Below, piece after piece: positions 24,341 through 35,400 of a stretch of 64,000 nucleotides of DNA. Where the stretch lies: contig NW_025954989.1 in the NCBI RefSeq assembly GCF_022376445.1, positions 248,001-312,000 of the forward strand, given 5' to 3'. Positions within the stretch are counted from its first letter, which is position 1. Each line of letters begins with the position of its first letter. The translations under genes were made by a program, and so were the position numbers. The notes beneath the pieces are model-generated. The model had not been told where the DNA came from. It made no database searches and saw nothing but the letters and a program-made list of their open reading frames with translations. Origin of the DNA: Fomitopsis serialis (Eukaryota; Basidiomycota; Agaricomycetes; Polyporales; Fomitopsidaceae).

Positions 24341-26254
24341 CTAATGTTGTACAGACGAGGACGGGCGCACGACCTGATAGATGTTGAAGCTCAGGCTGAA
24401 TAAGTGAAGCAGTGAGAACGAGAGGTATGTATAGCGGCAAAATTTTCACTTACCAGAAAACGAAGACGCACATGCCGTATACTGCAAGTGCGAGGGCGGC
24501 TTTTGACAAGGACTTGTTAGCGGTGGGGTCAGAGTGTGAGAGCTGAAACAGGAATGTCAGCGCAATACCGATGTATTGACAGGGTGTACCGACCTTCCAA
24601 TAGAAGAGACCGGGCAAGATGAAGGATATCGTAGTCGATCCAGTGGATCCAACGAATGATAGCACTGCGGCAAGTTCCCGATTGACATGTCAGCGATACG
24701 TCCATATATACGACGACGCGGCATACCCATTTGCAGATCATCGACAAAGAAGGCGATGGCAAATCCACACACGACAATAGTGACAGTGAGCAGTATATGC
24801 TTGAGAGGGCTCATGTCTGGGCTGCCGCCGTGTTCGTCTTCTACCTCCTCTTCGCCGTCGGAGTCTTCACGACATGACCTATGTGGAAAACCTTGTCTAG
24901 ACAATTGCGACATGGGTGCACTTGAAGTGGGTATGAGAACATGACCAGGATCGCAATTGCGAATTGGCCAATTGCGATGAAGAGCGACGTTGAAGGATAC
25001 ATCGCAATGATGTTCGCGCCAACCTAACGCAGGACGCCGTCACACAAGGGTCGCAAGCAACATACGGACGTATGCGTACCTTGGAGCCGAATGTGAGGTA
25101 GCCGAATATAGCGATGATCTCGTATATCAATGCAGCCGAACCTATGGACGTGCCGATAACAATGTTCATACGGGCCTGTGTATTCGATGATACCTCGTTG
25201 AAGATGGGGAATATCTGCGAAGTGTTGTGAGCTAGTGTGGATTTTGTAAAGGTTAAGTATGGCTCACATTCTGAGCGCAGGTATACGCAAACACTTGCAC
25301 GGGGAACGTCGAGACAAAGTTCGGCGTAAAATGTATCAGACGGATCTCGCCAGGCGCCTGCGTGCCCTCGAGGGGGAGAAGTGGCATACAATCACGACCA
25401 CCACGAGGTAAGCTATGAGATATTGCGTCAATACGACGCTCACATTCTCCTGAGAGCTCGAGGGAGCACTTACCAACGGAGAAGAGTGCTATGTAGCTGT
25501 ATGTCTAAGACTGTCTATCTTGCGCATGAAAGACAACGGGAAGAGGACTCCCATGAGGATTGTAATCCAGACACGACCGGATTGTGCCCAGGCAGGGGGG
25601 TCGCCAAGTGACAAGTCGTGGTATAACGCAGCAATCACGTTGGGCATGAGAGACTTCACAATGATCAAATAGCTGCTCATAACATCAACATCAACGAGCC
25701 CATGACGACACCAAAGGCTGACTACCTGATAGACACGCCGAAGCACTTGATAGCGATTGCAGCGTCGAAGAATACGGCCGCTCTTGGAAACGTGAGCTCC
25801 GCAATCGCGAAGAATGACGCCCTCCTGTGCGGTGCCTTTGTCGCACATAGAGTGAGCAGGTAAAGACCGAAGGCTGCGACTGAGCCGGAAAATATACAGG
25901 TTATGATTCCCGGTATAATACCAGCGGAAGCCATGGCCTGGGTTAGCGTGTCAAAGTCAGACTTCGAGCCAAGCATCATAACATCAAGCAACTTACCAGC
26001 GGGAATGTTAGCATTCCTGAACAAGTGATTAACCGTGCCCATACATGTGGTGTCTCGCATTACTCACCACTCCCAATGATCGTATTCGCCAGGTTTCCCA
26101 CTGAACTCGAAAGCGTAGCATGCCCGTCTCTCTTTGGACGACGCGCACTGGCGTCAGCTCCCAGAAGAGCATCGCTCTCCCCGGATTGCGAAGGCTGGAG
26201 GTCTGGTCCGCGTTCCTCCACCGCAGCGGGCGTCGCTCCGTACGTCTGCACCAT
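24341..26254 (-). CDS. AVT-type vacuolar amino-acid transporter
   Basis: This is an AAAP-family (PF01490, Aa_trans) permease, probably moving neutral amino acids across the vacuolar membrane as yeast Avt5-7 do. The start is ATG 26254 (MVQTYGATPAAVEERGPD), giving a hydrophilic N-terminus. The first helix has the family signature SSVGNLANTIIGSG at about 26105-26060. Further helices include GIIPGIITCIFSGSVAAFG, ILMGVLFPLSFMRKIDSL, GTSIGSAALIYEIIAIFG, AIGQFAIAILVMFSYPLQ with HPCRN, ILLTVTIVVCGFAIAFFV and FVGSTGSTTISFILPG. The stop is TAG at 24343-24341. About ten short introns are present. It is divergently transcribed from RPB4 across 256 bp. Substrate and membrane are inferred from the family. 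Confidence 0.85.
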
Positions 26255-26510
26255 CTCGAAACTGTCCTCGAGGGTGAATGAGTTTCTTGAAGAGCCCGCA
26301 GGCGAGATAAAGTGCCTTCGACGAGGCGGGGCTGCTGTGACTGGCTCAATGGCAGCGAGGGCGGCACGCAGCCTGCGTGCGACTCGGCTAAGTCATCCGG
26401 GGTTAGACGCGGCGGCCACTGTGGCAGCCCCGCGATCGGAGATCCTGTTTGAGCTTGTTGTCCAAAGGCTTGCGATCCTAACAAGCGCAAACAGCCTCCC
26501 ACCAACCGCC
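26255..26510. promoter_or_regulatory. Bidirectional promoter, AVT transporter / RPB4
   Basis: Only 256 bp separate the two start codons. The RPB4 side holds GATCCTAACAAGCGCAAACA at 26474-26493, 18 bp before the RPB4 ATG. The same 20-mer occurs upstream of PUS1 at 29673-29692. Confidence 0.5.
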
Positions 26511-27124
26511 ATGACCCCGCGATTGAGACACCGGCCCCAGGTCGAGGAGGAAGATGCGTCGGTGCTGAAGCTGGGAGCAGGTCAGCTGTCTGAATCATAT
26601 TATGACCTGCGTGTGCTCACATATGCACAGAATTTAACAATGCTGGTTGTCTGCTCATCTCGGAGGTGAAGTATCTTCTCGAGAATCGAGACAAGGATGC
26701 CCCGGACACTGCGTATGTGCATCTAGTTACGTGTTGGACCATCATCTCATCTACGTGAAGCGTCTATAACAAGACACTAGAGTACGTGAAGACGTTCGCA
26801 AAGTTCAACACCACGGATTCTGCCAGTGCTGTTCGAGAGTACGCTGTGCAACGCCATCGTCCTAGAGCATTTCACTAATGATACAATCAGGACCTTGCGG
26901 AGAGAGCCTGCTCTGACACAATTTGAAACAGCGCAAATAGCCAACCTATGCCCTGCGGATGTCGAAGAAGCGAAGAGTGTCATCCCAAGGTGCGAGGTTC
27001 ATCGCAAGCCCTGACCTGCACGATTTTTGACGACGATACCCTTCCCAGTCTTGTCAAGATCGATGACGACCGACTTCAAGCTCTCTTGGATGAGATCCAA
27101 ACCATGAGGAAGTTCCAGTCATGA
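26511..27124 (+). CDS. RPB4: RNA polymerase II subunit RPB4
   Basis: This is the stalk subunit of RNA polymerase II, which pairs with Rpb7 in transcription and mRNA decay. Exon 1 from ATG 26511 reads MTPRLRHRPQVEEEDASVLK. A phase-1 donor in the codon after LGA joins to EFNNAGCLLISEVKYLLEN, which matches Rpb4 well. Next come VYNKTLEYVKTFAKFNT, then LRREPALTQFETAQIANLCP and DVEEAKSVIPS, the conserved C-terminal core, ending LVKIDDDRLQALLDEIQ and a TGA at 27122-27124. Five small exons give a protein of about the usual 140 residues. There is no sign of damage. Confidence 0.92.
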
Positions 27125-27374
27125 TCGACCACACTTGACGACTATACGAACCGACGCCACCACCAACGATCACCGCTACAAACCATCCTTGCTTTGGCTT
27201 CATTCAGTCACGCTCTTGCACGTATATCTCCAGGCCGGATGAACGTGAACGACACGGTAACGGCTGTCAAGAAGCACTGCCGAACAGGCCGCCATGTACG
27301 TAATGTGTAGATCTTTTGGCTTGATACGTATGCGGACAGACTTTATGTATTATCAGGTGGAGGTACATATGACA

Positions 27375-29468
27375 TCAGCCCTCCATATCGTCTAATTTAG
27401 CTTTGTCTAATGCTTCATCTTCCTCTTCCGCCTCCTCGTCTACGACCGTTGTAGAGTCGTCAGTAATCGTCGGGTAACCGGTCGAGTCGAAGTGTTTCCT
27501 CTCTCTGAAGCGGCCAGCACGACGTTCTCCTTTATGGATCACTGCGGCGGCCGGGATGATGCCCTTGGAGTTAAGCCAGAGCAAGTCTTTCCAGAATAAG
27601 AGTCGATGGAACGTATCCATGCATCGAAGCTGAACGTGCTGTGAGCGAGACGCAAAGAGCGAGGCGAATTGCAAACATACACTCCAGCTTCGTCCTCATT
27701 TCTCGCATTCGAGGATAGATGTGCGTGTCCTTGAACTGGTCCATCAGCTCCCGATGAATGTCGAAGGTATCGGTGGCCGATAGTCTGTATCAGTAGGTTC
27801 AGCTTCTCGTTCCCTTTTTCAATTCTCTTGGCGTAGGTCTCGAAGATGGGGTACTCGAGCAGGAGCCCAGTGCTGGCATTTTGGGGATGAAGACCATCCG
27901 CGGGCCATAAAGCTGAGCAACATCAGGGATGTATGCTTCGGCCGAGGCGTGATAGACATACCTCGTCTAGGATATCAGGGGGTGAAGCGGTGCGACAGGC
28001 CAGCACTAATGCTGACATCATTTTACGCTGGACAGCGAGTAGTTCAGCGCTGGTCTAGGCAAAGACAATATTATTTAGCACATACAATCTGATGACCACA
28101 CAATAGTCACCAGGAGTGTATGAAGACGCGAGACAAGACTCACCTGATGCAGCATGAAACTCTGCCCATGGAACATCACGCTGACCCATTCTGTGTCCCC
28201 GTAGACGACTGGGTCAGCGACCTGTGGAACACTGTCCGTCAATGATGAGACCAAGCCTTGAGCCGAGTTCACTCACGCTGATATCCTTCATGTAGCGCGC
28301 GCAACTCCTATCCCGAATTCCCGTCCACAGTAAAGTTGTGGAAGTTGTGACTGCCTAGAACTTGCGAGCCGTGGCTCGTAACGACTCCAGGACATCAGGA
28401 GGCATCCGATAGTCACGCTTTCGACGAAGGTCAACGTCGGTGTCGGCATCGGGCCGCGCTCTGTCCAAACGGGTGTATTGGGGGCTCAGTGCCGTTTTGT
28501 TGTAGAGTTTGATGAAGGCCACTGCCTGGCTTCGGAGGGATCATCATGTAGGAGGGGAAGTAATACGTGTACTTCCGGCTGTCGCAGGACCTGGTTCCGG
28601 GGCCGTCAATAGATGAGGGCGCAGCTCAGTATGAGAGCGACAAACGTTCTTGCGTTGAAGTTGTTTTGTGTACGGAGCTGAACAGGCTTAGTGCATATCA
28701 TGAAGGGACTAACGACTGACGCACCACGCTCCATAACCGAATCTCCGGGGGAAGCTCCTCATTGATACGCGCGACCAGGTCAGAAACACCGGGGATAGCA
28801 TTGATAAGCTTCAACGAGACAACGTTTCCCGCTGCATGTACACCAGCATCCGTCCTTGCGGCACGACCGAGCGAGACCTTGCAGATAGTGAATTCGTACA
28901 TAATGGCACTATGAGGAGTCAATCCTCTACCTTGGTCGGATTGTCTGCGTTATCTTGTGAGACAGCTCCCACCCTGACGAGTGCGTCAAACAAGACGCCC
29001 TCGATAGTGCGGACCGACTGATCTGGTTGACTTCATCATCTTTGTAAATTACTTGGGGATCACAGATATCGAACAACTGGGCACGTACAATTGCATGCCA
29101 CTGTAGCCGGAACCACAGAAACCAAGCAACAGCACGCACGGCCTCTTAGGCAGGCGCGGAGTCTTGGGCTCTTCACTGTCCCTGGGTTCTGCATCCTCTC
29201 TCCGTGTTCCACGTCTGCGGTCCTTGGTCCCTCGTTGCCCCTTCTTAGACTTTTGTTTGTCTGGACGCTCTGTAGCGGATTTCTGGCCCTCGATGAAACC
29301 ACCAGATGCACTCTCAGGGAGAGCGTGGCTTGGAGGTGAATCCAACGCCGTCACGGTTTCGTTGACATCAAGCTTGGGACGTTTAGAGGCGGAGAGGTCT
29401 GACTCGCTTGCTTGTGGTCTTTTGACGCTTGAGCCCGGCGAAGGGGTTCTCTTGGTTGACGCCTCCAT
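27375..29468 (-). CDS. PUS1: tRNA pseudouridine synthase PUS1
   Basis: This is a TruA-family enzyme that isomerises uridine to pseudouridine in tRNAs, and in yeast also in U2 snRNA. The likely nuclear form starts at ATG 29468 ([12 protein letters not shown]) with a basic, Ser/Lys-rich leader ([17 protein letters not shown]). The fold begins at [16 protein letters not shown]. The catalytic block is [16 protein letters not shown], with the nucleophilic Asp at about 28848-28850. Later exons give [11 protein letters not shown]. The last reads [20 protein letters not shown] with an acidic tail and stops at 27375. An in-frame ATG at 29585 would add 39 residues (see findings). Several introns in 27.7-28.7 kb are only roughly placed. 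Confidence 0.88.
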
Positions 29469-30259
29469 GGCGTGTGGACGAGGAAATAATGCGAGCTTTA
29501 GCACACCGTACGATCGTCTGGACTGCCACCACGAACAGAGCGGGGATATCGAAGACCTCGCAGTGATCGACCGTGACAATGACATACGCCAGCATAAGTT
29601 ACGCCGTCGACGGAACGACCACGGAGACTGCCGAGAAGAAGAGTTGTACGAATACGGCAGGCAGAGGCTTTGGATCCTAACAAGCGCAAACAACCGCTCT
29701 CCTGCCAGTGAGCCTGGGTGTGGCGTGCGCAACAATCCCGTGCACGGTGCTGTAGCAATGTGGCACGGTCGTAAGTACGTAAAATGCCGCCGCTCACTAC
29801 AATGTCTGACCGCGATACGGATCTTGCCTAGTCAGACGGGCTGGGGAAAGCTAGCAACCACCCCACACTACGCACGCATCTAGGCATCTACATAGTGTGT
29901 ATATAACTGGCCCAGAGAACTCAGGTCAGGGCTTCTGTATTACTTATGTACCTACCAAAACCTTCGTACTGCAAAGAACTGGGCGGGAATGCGTCGTGGT
30001 CGTAATCTTCCCCCAAACCCAAGATCTCACTGGACAGTAGAGGAACGTATGATAACTGGGTACAAGCCACGCGCTACCTGGGATGGCGAACTGCGGTATG
30101 TGGGTAGCAAATAGCTTGCCAATGTTACATGCAAATAGAGACGATTCGGCTACACCTCTTGGTTGTAAAAGAACTGCTATCATTCGTTCGTACAGACTGT
30201 AAACTATATCTTCTAGGCTGTCTCCCCATACTCGAATCGCGATACATCCACCGTCCCGT
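29469..30259. other. PUS1 upstream region
   Basis: This region holds the PUS1 leader and promoter, with an in-frame upstream ATG at 29585. A 20-bp motif shared with the RPB4 promoter lies at 29673-29692. The 3' UTR of the TRM140 gene is also here. No separate gene was recognised. Confidence 0.4.
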
Positions 30260-31905
30260 TCATGAAGGCAGCTTCCGAAATTTTGCTTGCATCCAAACCC
30301 GATACATTTTCAATTGTCGTTTCCGGTTCACGATGAGTCTGCGGTCCACGCCCAATTGCTCGATGGAAAACAGCGACACAGTGCCTTCGGAGGTAAGAAC
30401 CGAGCGAAGACACGGATGAATCTGGTCAGACAAGGAGGGGGTCACGGTGCCATCTTCGTGAGCCTGCACGGTGACTTCTGGTTCTAGCGGTTGCGGCGAC
30501 GAGGGGCCTGGTGATGAGCTAGGGAGGGCTGATCGCTGATCGGTAGTGCCACCAGAATCTCCGTCGTCCTCCTCGACCACGGTAACGTGATTATTGATCT
30601 TGGATGATGAAGGAGCTAGGGACCCGGTGAACAACAGGGCCAGTTCGTCTGTGTGACCGCGAAATAAGTAGACCATTCCTTCTTACATCGAACGAGTGCG
30701 TACCCAGCTCAAAAAAATACACTCTTGTCTTATCGCCGCGAATGTAGAAGTTCTCGTCCAGCAGACGGCCACCTTTGAAACGCAGCTGTGTTAGGTCGTG
30801 TCTACCATAATCGCGCAGCAGTACTAGCCCTCCGGGCTTCAGCATCTGCGGATTGGACCTGAACATCAGCGATACATGAATGAAGGTTCGAACAGTGCAC
30901 GTGCAGACCTTGTGAATATTGCCAACCGCGCGCTGCCATTCATGCGGATGCAGTGCGCTCAGAACAAAGACGAGAACGATGACGTCCACACTCTCAGGCG
31001 TTACATCGGGTGGTAGCTCTGATGATGACAGATCCCATACTGCGGCCTTGATAGAGCCAACGGGAGGAGACGTGTACAACGGGTTTGTCTGGAGAGGAAG
31101 TGAGCCAAGACGACATGTCGCCAACACGAAATTGCCCTGCCTGCACGAGCTTGACAGCATGCGAAGAATAATCATACGCCCGTAGCGATAGATGTGGGTT
31201 CTTATTGGAGGATAATATTGGAAAGACGGCATTCCCGGCACCTAAAGCAATACATCACGGATCCTGGATTAGCGAGAGAGCACAGACCTACCACAGCCAA
31301 TCTCTGCGATGGTCACAGCTCCTGCCTATCCATTTCGCACGACGTCAGAAGGGACATGACCGGCGCTGTTGTAAAATTACCTCTGGCTGTGTTGCGTGGA
31401 CTAGCTCCGGAAATTCCAAGTGCAGCCTTGTACAGCATTTCATCTTTGTGAGCGAGTCGTAAGGAGGCTGACGTACCATTTCCTGTTCTTGAAGAAATTG
31501 TTCGCATTCATTTTGTAGAAGTTATCCCTTTGTCGGCACCCAGGTCAGGCACTGTTTTACGACAACGTCGAGGAAAAGTAGTGCATTACCAATGTTTGGC
31601 GGGTTTCTCATTGTATTTCTGTTTCTCGTCCTCCGGTACTGGTGCGAGCTTTTGTCTCGCGAGCGCGGCATTGATGATCTCGTCCTGGTCGTCGGGAGGT
31701 GGGACATGATCCCATGCATTTTGACTCCATACGTCAGCTTCTAAAGTGAGCAACCTGAGCCGCTTGTTCCATGGTCAATCTATTGACCCTATCCGAGGAG
31801 TACGACTACTCACCGAGACCCGAACGGTGGCTTCTCGGCGCTCACATCATGGACAGACGATGCTGTCCGGGATGCTGTGGCTTTGTGCGTCTCGTCGGAT
31901 AGCAT
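30260..31905 (-). CDS. TRM140: tRNA m3C32 methyltransferase (METTL2/TRM140 type)
   Basis: This SAM-dependent enzyme makes 3-methylcytidine at position 32 of tRNA. The first ATG in frame is 31905 (MLSDETHKATAS). Spliced exons read PPFGSRLLTLEADVWSQNAW then DHVPPPDDQDEIINAALARQ, EKPAKHW, DNFYKMNANNFFKNRKW and LHLEFPELVHA, a near-perfect match to the conserved N-terminal block. SAM motif I is EIGCGAGNAVFPIL near 31320-31230. The post-I acidic region is DVIVLVFVLSALHP, followed by LKPGGLVLLRDYGRHDLTQL, GDKTRVYFF and the C-terminal GVDRRLIVNRKRQLKMYRVW. The stop is at 30260. About eight exons are seen, some joined with short introns. An acidic Ser/Pro-rich insert sits before the last block. The gene is divergent from ROM2. 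Confidence 0.88.
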
Positions 31906-32420
31906 TTCTTTGTCGACTACCGGGGATGATCGCAGGTGTGAAGGTGGAGAATCAGAGACGATGTTATCGTCGACCCGCTGAGCGGAACGTTGCTGTGAAG
32001 CCAATGTGAAGCACAATGATCACTTTGATGATATGCAGAGCGTTCAATGCCAACCACGTGACTTGCCGTTGTCGGCGCGCTCGAGCGGTTCGCAGGTGGT
32101 CGGGACCCGCTGCGAGTCGAGTGAGAATTGCACCCGCTCTCTATGTCCATCCCGACCGCGACACAAGTACCGAAAACTGATTGATTGTAAGCAGAGTTTT
32201 GTGACATTTATGTGGACAATGATGCCATGGTGGTAGCAGTTCTTCCGGGCGTGTGCTCAGCCTGGCAGTGGCAGTTGCCAGTGGTTGCCTCGAGGCGATA
32301 TACGCGGTTACCCATACGATCCTGCCACCAAGGCACGTCCACGACCCGCAGAGTGCGGGAGAATACACGGAAGACGGGCACTGCATTTCACTAGTCTAGG
32401 AACTCTAGATAGTTGACAGC
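31906..32420. promoter_or_regulatory. Bidirectional promoter region, TRM140 / ROM2
   Basis: 515 bp separate the TRM140 start (-) and the ROM2 start (+). No clear TATA element or known motif could be named. Confidence 0.35.
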
Positions 32421-35400
32421 ATGTCCACCGCAGCGCTTCCCCATGTCTCTAGCCCGGACGACGAGGACTTGGCCAATCTATACCATCAAGTGCTGGCCGG
32501 GTTTGCAGAAGAGGCCCCTGCTGCCGATCAAACGATGCGCAACAGCGAGGGAGAGCTCGAGACGCTCTACAACAACTATGGCGAAGATGGAGGTGACACG
32601 CCGACGACGACCCGGCAACAGAGCCTTACCATGACACCGCCAATGCGCAGCGGTACGTCGCCCCTCGCTTACTTCCGACCGTTTCAGGTCGCTCAATCCA
32701 ATAGGCCAAGGCCACCACGGTATCCCACCTTCTCCACGACCTTCAGCTCGCCCAGTCTCCACTGCACCGAGTGTGCAGTCGCCTACTCTCCGTGGACCAC
32801 GACCTCTACCCCGCATACCTGGGCAACCGACGCCAATGCAGACTCCTCCGCCCCCGCCCCCACACGTTCTATATGGCATGCCCGAGCAGCGGATACCTGA
32901 CGAACCTCCACCGCCTCCACTCCCTCCGAAACGGACAAGTGACCCGTATGTGACTGTTTGTTCAGCTCGTTAGCAATCTCTTCACACATGATTGCAGGAA
33001 TCGCAGACTACCTTACACTCCAGTCGATTCACCTTCTACAACATCAGGTAACGGCTTTTACTCTCCGCCGGCCTCCCTCTCCCCGCCAGCTGCACCACCA
33101 CCGCGTTTACCTCCTCTGAACGGGGGTTATGTCGACCCACGGCCGATCTCCCAGGCGTATCCCCCTACCTTGCAACCTGTTCGCCCGGGCACTGCAGGCA
33201 GCGTGTCTGGTAGAGCGTCGCCCATGCCTGCAGTCGGAAGACAGTCGTCGGAAACAAACGGCTCGATCCACCATTACAAGTCTCCTGCACGACCAGCCGG
33301 AGCACTAGCTCCTCAGATACCAGGCTTTAGAGACAGTGTAGACGACGGCAGGTCTTCAGGCTCCTTCATGGATGATCTATACGCGAGTACTCCCGAGTTT
33401 GCTCCCCAGTCCCGCGCCTATTCTCCTCCACAGACTGCAGCTGGGGTGTACTCTAGCCAAAATCGTGAGTCTCGTTCAAAGCCGCTATGTTGTGGCTAAT
33501 TCATGTCACCAGCCTCCCGATCCATGCATGATGTCGCGCGTACGACTCTGTCGGCTCGGCGGCCTCATCGGGTTACAACAGTTCGGTGGTGTCATACGCG
33601 AACGGACCCTCGCAGCTCGATCGCAATCCATCTGTGGCAACGACTGTGTCAATCTCATCGTTGTATGCCAGCAGTTCCAGTAGCCCGAACCCCTACACTG
33701 GCTCGTCGGCGGCTACCACCGTTGACCGCGGCAATTCCTTCCAGTCGCACGCATCCAAGACGTCGGAACCATGGGTGCATCCAGGGCCCAGTTACGAGCA
33801 TCACTCACCTGCACCGTCGCAGACGTACCTACAAGCGCAAACGCCAACACCTGGACAGATGTCCCGCACGTCATCTGCGCAGGGCCCCGTGGGGTCTTCC
33901 AGTCGGTCGTGGAAGGACAACGATTTTATACGTACCTTGCAAGACATCAAACGTCCTCTGGAGCTGGCTGGGGACTGGCACGAGGACGACGAAGACGACT
34001 TCTATGATGAAGACCAGTCAGAGGAGGGTGACGACAGGTTTTTCAATCCTGCGTTGTTGAGTCATATCGCGGTGAGACTACGCGACAAGGTGCCTAGGGG
34101 CACGCACGTTAAAGGCAGTATACCCTACCCTCGGGCATTCACCGGCAAGGACATCGTGGTATGTATAGACCGCCCCAGCCCTATATGAAGAAGCTTCACT
34201 CATGCCGAACGTGCAGTCCACTATCCAGTCGCAGATCCAACGAGAACTACTGATCACACATGGCATCTCCACCAATGATCGGCGAGCAGCCCTGCAGGTC
34301 GCACGCAGCTTGCAGAACCAGCTCTTCTTCTATGAAGTTGAGTGGGGAGGGCGTGTTCTGCAAGATGGCGTGGAGGATGTCTACATGTTCCTCGATGATC
34401 AGGAGGGTGCTTCGGATACACGCGTTGAACGGGAGGAGCTGCCGACCGCGGTCATTACGCTGCTTACACGTTGTTATGCGCCGAGCTGCTATGACGAAAC
34501 GCCATGCTACTCCTTCGCATGTCCTAAGAGAGTAAGCACGAGTGGCGTTGGTGATAGCATCTCTAAACTAAAATATTGCATAGAACAAGAGCCTTGTTCT
34601 GGTCACCCCCACGGAAAAGGAGGTTGAGGAGGAAAAGGTACGCTGCAAGATGACCTTTGTCCGTGATCTGACATCTGAAGTCGACTCTCGTCTTGTAGGA
34701 TGATTCATGGTCAAGGACTGTCCCACCGGAAGTCTTGCGAACCTTGCCCGAGAGCGAGATCAACCGGCAGACGTATGTTATCCATGCGGTTTGTCTCAAC
34801 CGGATGGTAATTGAGCTTCGTGTAGGATCATACATAAGGTCATCACCAAGGAGAAGCAGTATCTCCGCGACCTCGACATTGTGGAATCGGTAAGTCATGA
34901 CGACAAATACGTTTATCTTACTCGCTCACGCCTCTGCAGTTGTTCATCCGTCCTCTTCGCAATGCCAACCCGCCCATTATCAGACCGATAGAAGTCGAAG
35001 AGTTCATCGAGGAAGTGTTCGGCAACATCCTAGATCTGCGAGAGTGCAATCGCAGATTGTTGGAAGTTCTGAACGTCCGACAACGCGAACAGGCGCCTAT
35101 TATTCATGGTGTTGGGGACATCTTCCTAGATGCAGCGACCGAGTTCCGCTTGGCGTATCCCATCTATGTTGGTCACCTTCCCGTAGCAGAGAAAAGGGTG
35201 AAAGACGAAAGCGAAAAGAATGCTGAGTTCCGGCGCTTCCTCGAGGTTAGTCTATTTTCACGTCCAAACGAGACAAATACTGATTGAGCCCTTGCAGCAA
35301 GCAGCTCGGCATCCTGATGCCCATCGCCTTGATCTCAAACACTTCCTCAATCGGTCTTCGGAACATCTGCAGAAGTACCCGGTCTTGCTGGAAGCTATCT

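Noticed and set aside
30900..31905. Longer N-terminus for TRM140 up to 32016
   Set aside because: That open frame begins with TTG; the only in-frame ATG before the conserved block is 31905.
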